DNA from: Rhabdothermincola salaria
Lineage (GTDB): Bacteria > Actinomycetota > Acidimicrobiia > Acidimicrobiales > Acidimicrobilacustridaceae
Length of the DNA: 64,000 bases
Assembly: GCF_021246445.1 (NCBI RefSeq)
Contig: NZ_JAJQXW010000001.1
Location: 1,258,168-1,322,167 of the forward strand
Reading direction: 5' to 3'
The position numbers and the translations under genes are program-made. Shown here piece after piece: positions 1 through 8,964 of the stretch. Numbering within the stretch: position 1 is the first letter of the stretch; every line of letters begins with the position of its first letter. The notes beneath the pieces were generated by a model. That model was not told the DNA's origin. It saw only the letters and a list, made by a program, of their open reading frames with translations, and did not search any database.

Positions 1-42
1 TGCGGGCACGATGGCGAGCAACGTGCCATGCGGGTCGGCCAC
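1..42 (-). CDS. Partial 5' end of a gene leaving the window, possibly a GT2 glycosyltransferase
   Basis: A minus-strand frame opens with GTG at 42 and reads VADPHGTLLAIVPA to the window edge. An AGGG motif lies seven bases upstream. The hydrophobic stretch LLAIVPA resembles the first beta strand of GT2 glycosyltransferases, and the gene would follow two glycosyltransferases in the same direction with a 70 base gap. Only 14 codons are visible, so the family is a guess. Confidence 0.45.
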   Translation of the reverse strand, partial: MADPHGTLLAIVPA

Positions 43-112
43 CGCCAGACCCTAGCTGGCCACCTCTACCGGCCCATCTCGGGGACGACCGCGGGGGCGA
101 CCTCCGTCAGCC

Positions 113-1354
113 TCACGTCGGGGTCCCGGAGGCGATCCTGACGGACCAGGACGACGATCGTCGACGCTCGAACGCGGTGCGCGCGTCGGTGAGGAGCGCT
201 TCGTAGTTCTCCATGACCACATCCCAGGCATAGTGCTGCTCGACGTAGCGACGGCCGGCCTGCCCGAGGCGCTCGGCCACGGCGGGCTCTGCCAGCAAGA
301 TGTCCAATGCGGCCTCGAACTCCGCGAAGCCGACATAGGGGATGGCCCCGCCCGACCTACGGCTCTGGCCGACCAGGACATCGCACCGCCCCTGCACCAG
401 GGCCGCTCGTTCGAGGGCCCACGCCTCGGTGAGCGCCATCGAGAAGCTCTCGAAGTACGACGGTTGGAGAAAAGCCAGCGAGCCGGCCAAGGCGTCGGTC
501 TTCGCTTGCTCGGACAGGAAGCCGGTCAGCACGACATCGGGATGCGGTGGCAGCGGCACGACCTGGTCTCCCACGACCACGAGCTTCAAGGGCCCCGGGT
601 TCCGTTCCTTGTAGGTCAGGAAGTACTGGTAGGCCTCGAGAGACCCCTTCCCAGGGTCCACTCTCCCCACGTAGACGAGGTACGGCTCGTCGCCGAGCCC
701 GTGGGCCGCCCTGAACGTCGACCCGTCGCCCTCGACGTCGAGGTCCACCCCCACTCCCAGCACGTCGTTGAGGGTCTGCACCCCGCGGCTCTCCTCGACC
801 AGCCCGCGCTCTTCGACGGTGAGGTAGCCGATCGCATCCGGCAGGCGGAAGAGTCGATCGTAGAGGGGCACGGTGAAGCCCGGCTCGTGGTGGGCAGTCG
901 GGTGGAAGACCGTGCACACCTTGCCGGCCACTGCCTCGAGTCCGCGCACCGTGGGGAAGTAGTGGTACGTGAAGAAGACGATGACGTCGAGGTCCGAGGC
1001 GCGCTGGACCAGGTAGGCCGGAAGGTCCACGGTGCGGGGGCCCATGCGGTCCACCCACTCCTCCTGCAGGAAGAGCGGCACCGGTCGGTTGGTACCCACG
1101 TTCACCCAGTTGATGTCGGAGAAGTGTGCATCTCGAGGCCGATCGACCGGGAAGCGGTGAACCGTCACCCCGTTGACGTCGGTGGGGCCGGCCGGGAACT
1201 CGTTCACCCAGTCCGTGTAACGCCGAGCACAGCTCGTCGCCACCTCGACGTGGTGCCCGCGCTGCAGCATGTGCTCGGCGAACAGCCGGCAGCACTGCTC
1301 CGATCCCCCGGCGATGTCCTCTCCATAGCGTTGGACCACGAACATCAGCCGCAT
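113..1354 (-). CDS. GT4 family glycosyltransferase
   Basis: This 413-residue protein looks like a retaining GT-B glycosyltransferase that moves an activated sugar onto a cell-surface glycan; donor and acceptor are unknown. The N-terminal half has a glycine-rich acceptor loop near residue 15 (EDIAGGSEQ) and the motif HHVEVATS. The C-terminal half opens with YLVYVGRVDPGKG near 225, and FLQPSYFESFSMALTEAWA near 295-313 is the usual GT4 donor site with the E-x7-E spacing. The start ATG at 1354 shares one base with the upstream gene's stop (TGATG), so the two are translationally coupled. It sits at the distal end of the rml-containing run. Confidence 0.9.
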   Translation of the reverse strand: MRLMFVVQRYGEDIAGGSEQCCRLFAEHMLQRGHHVEVATSCARRYTDWVNEFPAGPTDVNGVTVHRFPVDRPRDAHFSDINWVNVGTNRPVPLFLQEEWVDRMGPRTVDLPAYLVQRASDLDVIVFFTYHYFPTVRGLEAVAGKVCTVFHPTAHHEPGFTVPLYDRLFRLPDAIGYLTVEERGLVEESRGVQTLNDVLGVGVDLDVEGDGSTFRAAHGLGDEPYLVYVGRVDPGKGSLEAYQYFLTYKERNPGPLKLVVVGDQVVPLPPHPDVVLTGFLSEQAKTDALAGSLAFLQPSYFESFSMALTEAWALERAALVQGRCDVLVGQSRRSGGAIPYVGFAEFEAALDILLAEPAVAERLGQAGRRYVEQHYAWDVVMENYEALLTDARTAFERRRSSSWSVRIASGTPT

Positions 1355-2418
1355 CAGATGACCTCGGCCAGTTCGTCGAGGAACGCGCTGATGTTGCGGT
1401 CGAGCACGAGCTCGTCAGCCCGCCGGCGCCCGTGCGCGCCCAGCTCCTGGGCGAGGCGCCGGTCAGCGTGGACCTCGCTGACCGCCTCCGCGAGCTCGAC
1501 CGCCCCCGTGTCGGCCGGAAGGACCATGCCGCCGGCGCCGACCGTGTCGGCCAGGCCCCCGGAGTCTCGAGCGATGACCGGTACTCCCATCGCCAGCGCC
1601 TCGAGGACCGCGGGCGACGACCCCCGGTGCTCACTCGCCGTGACCACGATGTCCGCTCGGCGCATCACCGCGGCCAGCGCATCCTCACCCAGCGCACCGA
1701 GCATGAGGCACATGGGGATCCCCAGGTCCCGGGCGTGCTCCTGCAACGCCCTCGCGGTCACCGGGTCGGTCGAGGGACCGACGATCGCCAGCGTCGACGA
1801 GAGACCGATCCGGTGCAGAACGAGCTGCGCGTGCAGGATCACGTCGAGCCGTTCGTGCGCCAGCAGCTCGCCCACGGCGACCACGAGGGGATCGCCCACA
1901 TAGGCGCTCAAGGTCTGCATGGCGTTCTCATCGGGGTCGACACGCCGCAACCGCCCCACGTCCAGCCCGACCGGGATCGTCACCACGTCGACGTAGCCGA
2001 GCGCCTCGAGGTCCTGGCCCGCTGGGCGGGAGTCGGCCACCGCGAGGGCCACCCGGGGACGCAGGAGCTCGAGTTCCCGCTGCCCCCAGTGGATCATCGC
2101 CGCCCGGTGAGGATCGTTCAGCTCGAACGACTCCATCGGTGGTGGACTCCGGTAGATCAGCACGAGGGGCTCGGGTCGCTCGAGCAGGAATCGCAATGCG
2201 GCAGGGTTCCCCTCCCCGCCGTGGAAGAGGATCACCCCGTCCTGGGAACCCACCGAGGGAAAGGTCCACAACGGCTCGATCCCGGCATCGACCGGCGCGT
2301 CCCCCACGACGAAGACACGTGACTCCCCGCACTGGCTCAGCACCGCGCCGAGGTTGCGGGCGCAGCTGATCCTGGGATCGTCGGGTCCCGCAGCGGCCAC
2401 GACCTGGTGGAAGTACAC
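1354..2418 (-). CDS. GT4 family glycosyltransferase
   Basis: This is a GT-B glycosyltransferase of about 354 residues. A donor-binding half is visible as VVAVGELLAHERLD, followed by GSSPAVLEALAMGVPVIARD and a C-terminal helix. The frame is open further upstream to 2586, but that extension is out-of-frame with the overlapping upstream gene and looks like noise. I chose GTG at 2418, four bases after the upstream stop, where the protein starts with YFHQVVAA. No convincing ribosome binding site is seen, so coupling from the upstream gene is likely. The acceptor is unknown; the neighbours suggest a rhamnose-containing surface glycan. Confidence 0.85.
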   Translation of the reverse strand: MYFHQVVAAAGPDDPRISCARNLGAVLSQCGESRVFVVGDAPVDAGIEPLWTFPSVGSQDGVILFHGGEGNPAALRFLLERPEPLVLIYRSPPPMESFELNDPHRAAMIHWGQRELELLRPRVALAVADSRPAGQDLEALGYVDVVTIPVGLDVGRLRRVDPDENAMQTLSAYVGDPLVVAVGELLAHERLDVILHAQLVLHRIGLSSTLAIVGPSTDPVTARALQEHARDLGIPMCLMLGALGEDALAAVMRRADIVVTASEHRGSSPAVLEALAMGVPVIARDSGGLADTVGAGGMVLPADTGAVELAEAVSEVHADRRLAQELGAHGRRRADELVLDRNISAFLDELAEVI

Positions 2419-2422
2419 CTCG

Positions 2423-2980
2423 TCAGGCCCGTGGGTCGCCGTGGCGGGCCTCGCCGGGAGGGAGGCGGGCCTCGATGTCGTCGAGGCGCCGGGCGATCTC
2501 CTCCAGCGAGGAGAGGCGGTCGGCGATGGTGGCCACACGACGCTCCGTCTCCGGGTGCCCGTGCAGAGCCAGCGTCTCGACCACATCGCTCATGCGGTCG
2601 ACCACCCGACGGACGGTCACGGCGTAGTCCTGCATCTGGGCCAGCACCCCTCGGGTCTGGTGTCGGGCCAACCGGGCCCAGATCCGCTGGTACATCCGTA
2701 CCAGCCGATGGCGCGACGTCCGCTCGATCCGGGAGGCGCCGAACGGCTCCATGCGGTCGAGCTCTGACACGGCCTCCTGGAGGATCTCGACCGCGGCGTG
2801 CTCGGTGGCCAACGTGGAGACCAGCGCCCGGTAGTGGTGGTCGAGCTGCTTCTCCATCCCCGGGGGGTAGTCACCCATGGCCCGACGTTCGGCGACCCTC
2901 TTGCGGATCCGTTCCAGAGCCGCCTCCACCTCGGACGAACCGGACTCTCTTGCAGGACCGTCGTCATCGTGGTCGCTCAT
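2423..2980 (-). CDS. Conserved hypothetical helical protein in the glycan operon
   Basis: This 185-residue protein is predicted to be almost wholly alpha-helical and charged, with coiled-coil-like heptads near residues 15-45 and 125-175 (for example RLSSLEEIARRLDDIEARL). It has no signal peptide or membrane segment. Its stop lies four bases before the next glycosyltransferase start and it follows rmlD by 78 bases, so it probably belongs to the same transcript. Similar short helical proteins occur beside glycosyltransferases in other actinobacteria, where they may scaffold or regulate chain building, but I do not recognise a named family. Confidence 0.75.
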   Translation of the reverse strand: MSDHDDDGPARESGSSEVEAALERIRKRVAERRAMGDYPPGMEKQLDHHYRALVSTLATEHAAVEILQEAVSELDRMEPFGASRIERTSRHRLVRMYQRIWARLARHQTRGVLAQMQDYAVTVRRVVDRMSDVVETLALHGHPETERRVATIADRLSSLEEIARRLDDIEARLPPGEARHGDPRA

Positions 2981-3058
2981 CAGCTCGTCTCGATTCGCCG
3001 TCTGGCACCGGGGCCGGGTGCGGCGACCCCGCCGGCCGCCGCACAGGCATTTAGTACA

Positions 3059-3907
3059 TCACCCGGAAAGCCGTTCGACCAGACGGCTCAGGGGAACGCG
3101 GAAGTCGTCGAGGAGGGGGAGTCCCGACATGCGCAGGGCGGCGTTGTCGAGCACCGAGTTCGCCGGCCGCGGCGCCGGCCGGGGGGGCTGCAGATCGGCG
3201 GTGGCCACCGGCCGGACCCGGTCCGGGTCCTGGCCGCTGGCAGCGAGGACCTCGCGCGCGAACTCGTACCAGCTCACCGCCCCTTGGTTGGTGACGTGGA
3301 ACGTGCCCGGTCGGTGCTCGACCACCAGACGCATGATCATGGCGGCCAGGTCGTCGGCGAAGGTGGGGTGGCCCCTCTGATCGTCGACGAAGCTGAGGGT
3401 CTCGTGCTCGCCGGCCAGGCGCAGGATGGTCTTCACCATGTTGCCGCCGTGGTAGCCGCACACCCAGGAGGTGCGGATCACGGTGGACCCGGGGTCGAGC
3501 TCGTGCTCCCCCGCCAACTTCGACGCGCCGTAGACCGAGGCCGGCGAGGTCGGGTCCCACTCGGTGTAGGGGCTCGCCTTGGTGCCGTCGAAGACGTAGT
3601 CGGTCGAGACGTAGAACACCGGCGCCCCGACGCGGCGGGCGCCCTCGGCCACGTGGCGGGTGCCGAGGGCGTTCACCAGGAAGGCCCGCTCGGGGTCGCC
3701 CTCGCAGGCATCCACCGCCGTCCACGCCGCCGGGTGCACCACGGCATCGGGTCGGGTCGAGGTGATGGCGGCCAGCACCGCGTCGCGGTCGGACACGTCG
3801 ACGGTGGCGTGGTCGGCGGCCACCACCTCGTGGTGCCCGGCGGCCTCGAAGCAGGCCACCAGCTCCGAACCGACCTGGCCGCCGGCGCCGGTGATGAGGA
3901 CGCGCAC
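3059..3907 (-). CDS. rmlD: dTDP-4-dehydrorhamnose reductase
   Basis: RmlD makes the last step of dTDP-L-rhamnose synthesis, reducing dTDP-4-dehydro-L-rhamnose with NAD(P)H. The protein (282 residues) starts at GTG 3907 with RVLITGAGGQVGSEL, the Rossmann nucleotide-binding loop. It contains YVSTDYVFDG near residue 100 and YGASKLAGE near 125, the extended-SDR active site with Tyr and Lys. The start lies five bases after the rmlB stop, so the two are coupled. The frame stays open far upstream, but that part overlaps rmlB in another frame and is not coding. Confidence 0.95.
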   Translation of the reverse strand: MRVLITGAGGQVGSELVACFEAAGHHEVVAADHATVDVSDRDAVLAAITSTRPDAVVHPAAWTAVDACEGDPERAFLVNALGTRHVAEGARRVGAPVFYVSTDYVFDGTKASPYTEWDPTSPASVYGASKLAGEHELDPGSTVIRTSWVCGYHGGNMVKTILRLAGEHETLSFVDDQRGHPTFADDLAAMIMRLVVEHRPGTFHVTNQGAVSWYEFAREVLAASGQDPDRVRPVATADLQPPRPAPRPANSVLDNAALRMSGLPLLDDFRVPLSRLVERLSG

Positions 3908-3912
3908 GGTTC

Positions 3913-4869
3913 TCAGGCCCCCTTCAGGGGTTCCCACCAGGCGCGGTTGGCCCGGTACCAGTCGACGGTGGCCGCCAACGCCTCGTCGAGGCTGCGGCTC
4001 GGGTTCCAGCCCAGGGCGTTGGCCTTGGAGCAGTCGATCGAGTAGCGGCGGTCGTGGCCGAGGCGATCGGTGACGTACTCGATCATGTCGTCGCCGGCGC
4101 CGCACAGGGCCAGCACCTTCTCGGTGAGTTCCCGGTTGGTGGTCTCGTTGCCCCCGCCGATGTTGTAGATCTCGCCGATCTCGCCCTTGCGCAGGACCAT
4201 GTCGACGCCGGTGCAGTTGTCCTCGACGTAGATCCAGTCGCGGATGTTGAGTCCGTCGCCGTAGAGCGGGACCTTCTTGGCATCGAGCAGGTTGGTGACG
4301 AACAGCGGGATGACCTTCTCGGGGAACTGGTAGGGCCCGAAGTTGTTCGACGAGCGGGTGACGATGACCGGCAGGTCGTAGGTCTCCTCGTAGGACAGCG
4401 CGATGAGGTCCGAGCCCGCCTTGGACGAGGAGTACGGCGAGCGGGGGCCCAACCGGTCGGTCTCGACGAACGACCCCTCCTCGATGGAGCCGTAGACCTC
4501 GTCGGTGGAGATGTGCAGGAACCTCTCGACGCCGATCTGGCGGGCCACGTCGCACATCACGTTGGTGCCCAGGCAGTTGGTGCGCACGAAGGTGTCGGGG
4601 TCGACGATGGAGCGATCGACGTGGCTCTCGGCCGCGAAGTGCACCACCGCGTCGTGCCCGGCCATGGCCGCGGCCACCGCCTCGCGGTCGCAGATGTCGC
4701 CCTGCACGAAGCGGTACCGGGGGTCGTCGGCCACGTCGGCCAGGCTGGAGAGGTTGCCGGCGTAGGTCAGCGCGTCGTAGACGGTGACCTCGTCGTCGGT
4801 GGTGCCCAGCACGTGACGCACGTAGTTGGAGCCGATGAACCCGGCCGCGCCGGTGACGAAGAGCTTCAT
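3913..4869 (-). CDS. rmlB: dTDP-glucose 4,6-dehydratase
   Basis: RmlB turns dTDP-D-glucose into dTDP-4-keto-6-deoxy-D-glucose. The 318-residue protein begins with KLFVTGAAGFIGSNYV, the NAD-binding loop. It has HISTDEVYGS near 120 and YSSSKAGSD near 150, which supply the catalytic Thr/Asp/Glu and the Tyr-x3-Lys pair. The length fits the family. The ATG at 4869 is preceded by an AAAGG element about 11 bases away. It lies between rmlC and rmlD in one transcription unit, giving three of the four rhamnose enzymes here; rmlA is 12 kb away. Confidence 0.96.
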   Translation of the reverse strand: MKLFVTGAAGFIGSNYVRHVLGTTDDEVTVYDALTYAGNLSSLADVADDPRYRFVQGDICDREAVAAAMAGHDAVVHFAAESHVDRSIVDPDTFVRTNCLGTNVMCDVARQIGVERFLHISTDEVYGSIEEGSFVETDRLGPRSPYSSSKAGSDLIALSYEETYDLPVIVTRSSNNFGPYQFPEKVIPLFVTNLLDAKKVPLYGDGLNIRDWIYVEDNCTGVDMVLRKGEIGEIYNIGGGNETTNRELTEKVLALCGAGDDMIEYVTDRLGHDRRYSIDCSKANALGWNPSRSLDEALAATVDWYRANRAWWEPLKGA

Positions 4870-4933
4870 GGACGAGGAGACCTTTCGAGCGGGTCGAGCG
4901 CATCGCGCTCCCGGGCCGGGAGCACCGCGCGAT

Positions 4934-5500
4934 CTAGGGACGCAGGCCGTAGTGGGGTTGCCACTGGGGCTCGATGTCGGCACGGCGGGGGTTCGCCTGG
5001 TCGCGCCCCGACAAGATGGGGTCAGTGACCCCCCAGTCGGCGGCGATGGCCGGGTCGTCCCACGCCACGCCCAGCTCGTCGGTGGGGTTGTAGTAGCCGT
5101 CGACCAGGTAGGTGATGGTCATGTCGGTGAGCGCGGCGAAGCCGTGCGCGACACCCGGGGGGATGAACACGCCGCGGTGGGGGTTCGTGCCGTCGGGCTG
5201 CACCCCGAGATCGAGCCACAGGGTGGCGCCGTCGGTGGGCGAACCGGTGCGCAGGTCGTGCAGCACCACCCGGGCGGTGCCGAAGGGCACGTACCAGTAG
5301 TCGGCCTGGTGGAGGTGGTAGTGCAGGCCGACGATGGCACCCGCCTGGCGATCACCCCGGTTCCCCTGGATCATCTCGCGGCCCTGGGGGAACCACTCCC
5401 GGCGATAGGTCTCGACGAAGAAGCCCCGGTCGTCACCGTGGACCACGGGATCGACGACGTGCACGCCGGCGATGACATCGGAAGGGTGGACGACAGCCAT
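4934..5500 (-). CDS. rmlC: dTDP-4-dehydrorhamnose 3,5-epimerase
   Basis: RmlC epimerises C3 and C5 of dTDP-4-keto-6-deoxyglucose. The 188-residue cupin has FFVETYRREWF near 27, IQGNRGDRQAGAIVGLHYH (the catalytic His is in LHYH) near 45-62, and FIPPGVAHGFAAL near 115. The ATG at 5500 is where family similarity begins; earlier codons in the same frame look like leader. It is the first gene of the rmlC-rmlB-rmlD run and probably carries its promoter in the 233 base divergent gap. Confidence 0.94.
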   Translation of the reverse strand: MAVVHPSDVIAGVHVVDPVVHGDDRGFFVETYRREWFPQGREMIQGNRGDRQAGAIVGLHYHLHQADYWYVPFGTARVVLHDLRTGSPTDGATLWLDLGVQPDGTNPHRGVFIPPGVAHGFAALTDMTITYLVDGYYNPTDELGVAWDDPAIAADWGVTDPILSGRDQANPRRADIEPQWQPHYGLRP

Positions 5501-5546
5501 GGGAACGTGCCTCGAGGTGGTCCGAAGGGGGTTCGTACGGGACCGG

Positions 5547-5552
5547 AGGCTA
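5547..5552 (-). promoter_or_regulatory. Candidate -10 box of the rmlCBD transcript
   Basis: TAGCCT on the minus strand fits the actinobacterial TANNNT form. Transcription would start roughly 40 bases before the rmlC ATG. No clear -35 box is visible. The rest of the 5501-5733 divergent gap shows no gene; on the plus strand TAACCT at 5652-5657 is a weak candidate for the opposite gene. Confidence 0.35.
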
Positions 5553-5733
5553 GCGGAAGCGCCACCGCGCTCCGTGGGCACCACCCATCCGCCCCGGTCC
5601 GGCGGCGATGATGCTGCCGAGGTACGCGCCGGGGGCCGTCTGGCCGGGCGGTAACCTGCGACCCGCCTCTGACCACCGGAGGCCCCAGTGGCGGTGCTGG
5701 GCGCTCGACGCCATCGGGGCGAAGGAGGCGGAC

Positions 5734-7839
5734 GTGCCGAACGAACCCGTCCTGGCGGAAAGCACGAGCGTCGACGGCCCCTCTGCCGGTCGGGGCGGCC
5801 GCGTGGGATCGACCGCCGCTCGCTGGCTTCCCTTCGTGGTGCTCGTCCCTCCCACCCTGGTCGCCACCGTGGGCCTGATCGGACTCACCCAGGCCTTCCT
5901 CGGCTCCTTCTCTGCCCTGTGGGCTCTGGCCGGTGGCCTGGTCGTGACCGGAGCGATCCTCGGGGTGGGAGTCCGAGTCGTTCGCGCGACGCCCACCGCA
6001 CGTCGAGAGGTGCCGCCCTTCGGAGTCGCCCTTCTCATCTCCGTCGCGTTCGCCCTGTGGGCCGGCTGGGCGCCGGCCCAGCACGTCCTCATCGATCGTG
6101 ACCCCGGCTCGTACGCCAACACGGCGGTGTGGTTGGCGAACGACGGAGACCTGGCGGTGGAGACCGATGGCGAGGTGTACCAGACCCTCCGCGACGAGGA
6201 GCTCCGGCTCCACTCGGCAGCCGTGACCACCGCCGGGCCCGACGAGCTCCAGTTCCAGTTCAACCACCTCACCAGCGTGATCCTGGCCGTCGGCTACGAG
6301 GTGGGCGGCTACCAGCTGATGGTGCGCGTCCCGGCCCTGGCCACGGCAGCCGGGCTCTTGGTCGTCTACGCGTTCGCAGCGCGAGCCTTGCGACGACCGT
6401 GGATCGCCCTTCTGGTGCCCGGAGCCCTCGCGTTGATGGCTCCGGTGCTGTTCATCGCTCGCGACACCTACTCGGAGCCGTTCGCCTTCCTGGTCGCCTG
6501 GGGAGCCTTCTTCGCCCTTGTCTCCGCGTACGAACGCTCCTCCCCGCTCCTCGCAGCCTGGGGTGGGTTCTTGCTCGGCGCGGTCACGGCGATCCGGGTC
6601 GACGCGCTCTTGTACGTCGCCCTCGCCGTGCCGTTGGGCGCCCTGGCCGTCGCGATGCGCTTCCACTCACCGCGACGACGGCGGACGTTGCTGGCCGTGG
6701 GAGCGGCGGCGGTCGGCCTCCTGCCTGGCCTTCTCATCGGGTGGGCCGACCTCGAGTGGCACTCCAGGGTGTACGCCTCTGCGCTCTCCGGCCAGATCGC
6801 CTCTCTGCGGATCCTGCTCGTGGGGGCCACCCTGGTGTCGGCCGTCGGGGCGTGGGCGGTGATCTGGCTCTCCGGTCGCCCCGACGTACTGGAGCGGGCC
6901 CGCCGGGTCGCCCGACGGGCGGCTCCCTTCGCCGCGATCCTCCTGGCCGTCGGCCTCCTCGCGGCGTGGTTGCTCCGACCGTTCCTGTTCGAAGCACGAG
7001 GTGCGAGCAGAATCCGCTACCTCGAGCACTATCAGGCCCTCGAGGGCCTGGAGGTCGACGGCCGTCTCCGCTACACGGAAGAGACCCTCTGGTGGATGGC
7101 TTGGTACCTCGGCCCGATCGGGCTGGCGGCGGCGATCGCCGGGCTGGCAACGACAGCGGCGCGGGCCCTCCGCAGCCGCGTCACGCCGGGCGCTCTCGTC
7201 GCCCTGGTCCTCTGTCTGGCGGCCGGTTCGCTCTACTGGCTCCGGCCCAGCATCACGCCCGACCAGCTCTGGGCGTCACGTCGGTTCGTCCCTGTCGTGT
7301 TGCCGGCGCTGAGCATCATGGCGACGGTCGCCGTCGCGGCCGTCTGGTCGGTACGGACCCGCCCCATGGTCATGCGGGGGCTGGCGACGTTGCTCGGCCT
7401 CTCCTTGCTGGTCGGTCCCCTGCTCGTCACCTTCCCGATCCGCGACGGCGTCCAGCAGGCCGGCTACGTCCAGGTCGTCGAAGAAGCCTGCGCCGCAGTG
7501 CCCGACGACACCGTCTTCTTCGTCGTCGGTCCCCACGCGTCCATCGTCCTGCCCCAGACACTCCGTTCCTGGTGTGGTCACCCAGCAGCCATCGTCAGGG
7601 GTCCCGACGAGCTGGCCACCGCCACCGCCGCGGCCGATCGAATGCGGGGCCTGGGCCGGGCCCCGGTGGCCGTCTCCACCGATCCGGGGGCGCTCCAGAT
7701 CCTCCAGCCCTTGGCCGGGGCCGACACCATCGTCACCTCGACCGCAGTGTCCTCGAACGAGATCGTTCCCACCATCAGCGGGCCCCCGACCGACTACGCG
7801 GAGAGCACCTTCACCCTCTACCTCCTGCCGTTGGACTGA
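5734..7839 (+). CDS. Polytopic membrane protein, GT-C-like glycosyltransferase
   Basis: This 701-residue protein has about 12 hydrophobic segments. After the first two comes a loop with the motif DRDPGSYAN near residue 115, an acidic dyad in the first extracellular loop typical of PMT/ArnT-like GT-C enzymes that use lipid-linked sugars. The C-terminal 130 residues are mostly soluble. The GTG at 5734 is favoured because GAAGGAGG sits six bases upstream; ATG at 5608 lacks a ribosome site. It is followed after 51 bases by a GT2 enzyme of the dolichyl-phosphate-mannose-synthase type, a common pairing in which the GT2 makes the lipid-linked donor. The sugar is unknown. Confidence 0.8.
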   Translation: MPNEPVLAESTSVDGPSAGRGGRVGSTAARWLPFVVLVPPTLVATVGLIGLTQAFLGSFSALWALAGGLVVTGAILGVGVRVVRATPTARREVPPFGVALLISVAFALWAGWAPAQHVLIDRDPGSYANTAVWLANDGDLAVETDGEVYQTLRDEELRLHSAAVTTAGPDELQFQFNHLTSVILAVGYEVGGYQLMVRVPALATAAGLLVVYAFAARALRRPWIALLVPGALALMAPVLFIARDTYSEPFAFLVAWGAFFALVSAYERSSPLLAAWGGFLLGAVTAIRVDALLYVALAVPLGALAVAMRFHSPRRRRTLLAVGAAAVGLLPGLLIGWADLEWHSRVYASALSGQIASLRILLVGATLVSAVGAWAVIWLSGRPDVLERARRVARRAAPFAAILLAVGLLAAWLLRPFLFEARGASRIRYLEHYQALEGLEVDGRLRYTEETLWWMAWYLGPIGLAAAIAGLATTAARALRSRVTPGALVALVLCLAAGSLYWLRPSITPDQLWASRRFVPVVLPALSIMATVAVAAVWSVRTRPMVMRGLATLLGLSLLVGPLLVTFPIRDGVQQAGYVQVVEEACAAVPDDTVFFVVGPHASIVLPQTLRSWCGHPAAIVRGPDELATATAAADRMRGLGRAPVAVSTDPGALQILQPLAGADTIVTSTAVSSNEIVPTISGPPTDYAESTFTLYLLPLD

Positions 7840-7878
7840 ACGGCTGGACGGCTGGACGGCCCCGACCCACCCGACCAC

Positions 7879-7884
7879 TACGCT
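7879..7884 (+). promoter_or_regulatory. -10 box for a leaderless start
   Basis: TACGCT ends six bases before the ATG at 7891, so the transcript would start at or next to the start codon. The upstream region holds a short tandem CTGGACGG repeat and no obvious -35. Confidence 0.5.
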
Positions 7885-7890
7885 CGCCCC

Positions 7891-8964
7891 ATGGCGGTGG
7901 ACGACCGAGGAATCACGAGAGACGCCACCGGCGATCGAGCCGACGGACGCAAGCTGATCATCCAGATCCCGTGCCTCAACGAGGAGGAGCAGCTCCCGGC
8001 GACGCTGGCCGAGCTCCCCCGCCACGTCCCCGGCTTCGACGTCGTCGAGTGGCTGGTCATCGACGACGGCAGCACCGACCGAACCGTCGAGGTCGCCCGC
8101 GAATGCGGCGTCGACCACATCGTGAGCCTGCCCTACAACCGTGGCCTGGCCACCGCCTTCACCACGGGCCTCGACGCGGCCCTTCGAGCCGGCGCCGACG
8201 TGATCGTCAACACCGATGCCGACAACCAGTACGACGCCGCCTGCATCCCCGACCTGGTCGCTCCGGTCGTCGCCGACGAGGCCGACATGGCTGTCGGAGA
8301 ACGACCGATCGAGTCCATCCAGACGTTCTCGTTCGTGAAGAAGCGCCTCCAACGGCTCGGCAGCTGGACGGTGCGCCTCTTCAGCCGGACCGAGGTCCGC
8401 GACGCGGCCTCGGGGTTCCGGGCCTTCTCGCGAACCGCCGCCCTCAAGGTCCAGCTCAACGGCCGCTACTCCTACACGATGGAGACCCTGATCCAGGCCG
8501 GCTGGGAGAACCTCCGGGTGGCCACCGTTCCGGTCCAGGTCAACGGCGAGACGCGACCCTCGCGCCTGGTCCGCAGCATGCCTCGCTACGTGTTCCACTC
8601 GGCACAGACCATCCTGAGGAGCTTCGTCCTCTACAAGCCGTTCCGCTTCTTCTTCGTCCTGGGCGCGCTCCCGTTCCTCCTCAGCACCATTCTCGTCGTG
8701 CGCTGGTTCGCGCTCACATGGTTCGGCGATTCATCGGGGAGCCGAGTCCCCAGCCTGGTGGCAGCCGCGGTGCTGATGCTGATGGCGTTCCAGCTCTGGA
8801 TCTTCGGTGTGATCGCCGACCTCATGTCGGTCAACCGCAGGATCCTCTCGGAGCTTCGGTTCGCCGAGCGCCTTCGAAACCTCTCCGGGCCGGAAGCCGA
8901 CGACGGACCGGCTACCCGAACAGCCACCGCGACAGAGATGAGCAGCCGTGCCCCCCGATCCTGA
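7891..8964 (+). CDS. GT2 glycosyltransferase, polyprenyl-phosphate sugar synthase type
   Basis: This 357-residue GT-A enzyme has IQIPCLNEEEQLPATLAEL near 25-45, VIDDGSTDRT near 60 and NTDADNQYD near 105-113 (the D-x-D metal site). Two membrane helices near 255-315 end the protein, as in enzymes that charge polyprenyl phosphate with a sugar from a nucleotide donor at the inner membrane face. It follows the GT-C-like gene and overlaps the FkbM gene by 17 bases. The substrate is not deducible. A -10 box six bases upstream suggests leaderless translation in addition to any read-through. Confidence 0.9.
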   Translation: MAVDDRGITRDATGDRADGRKLIIQIPCLNEEEQLPATLAELPRHVPGFDVVEWLVIDDGSTDRTVEVARECGVDHIVSLPYNRGLATAFTTGLDAALRAGADVIVNTDADNQYDAACIPDLVAPVVADEADMAVGERPIESIQTFSFVKKRLQRLGSWTVRLFSRTEVRDAASGFRAFSRTAALKVQLNGRYSYTMETLIQAGWENLRVATVPVQVNGETRPSRLVRSMPRYVFHSAQTILRSFVLYKPFRFFFVLGALPFLLSTILVVRWFALTWFGDSSGSRVPSLVAAAVLMLMAFQLWIFGVIADLMSVNRRILSELRFAERLRNLSGPEADDGPATRTATATEMSSRAPRS

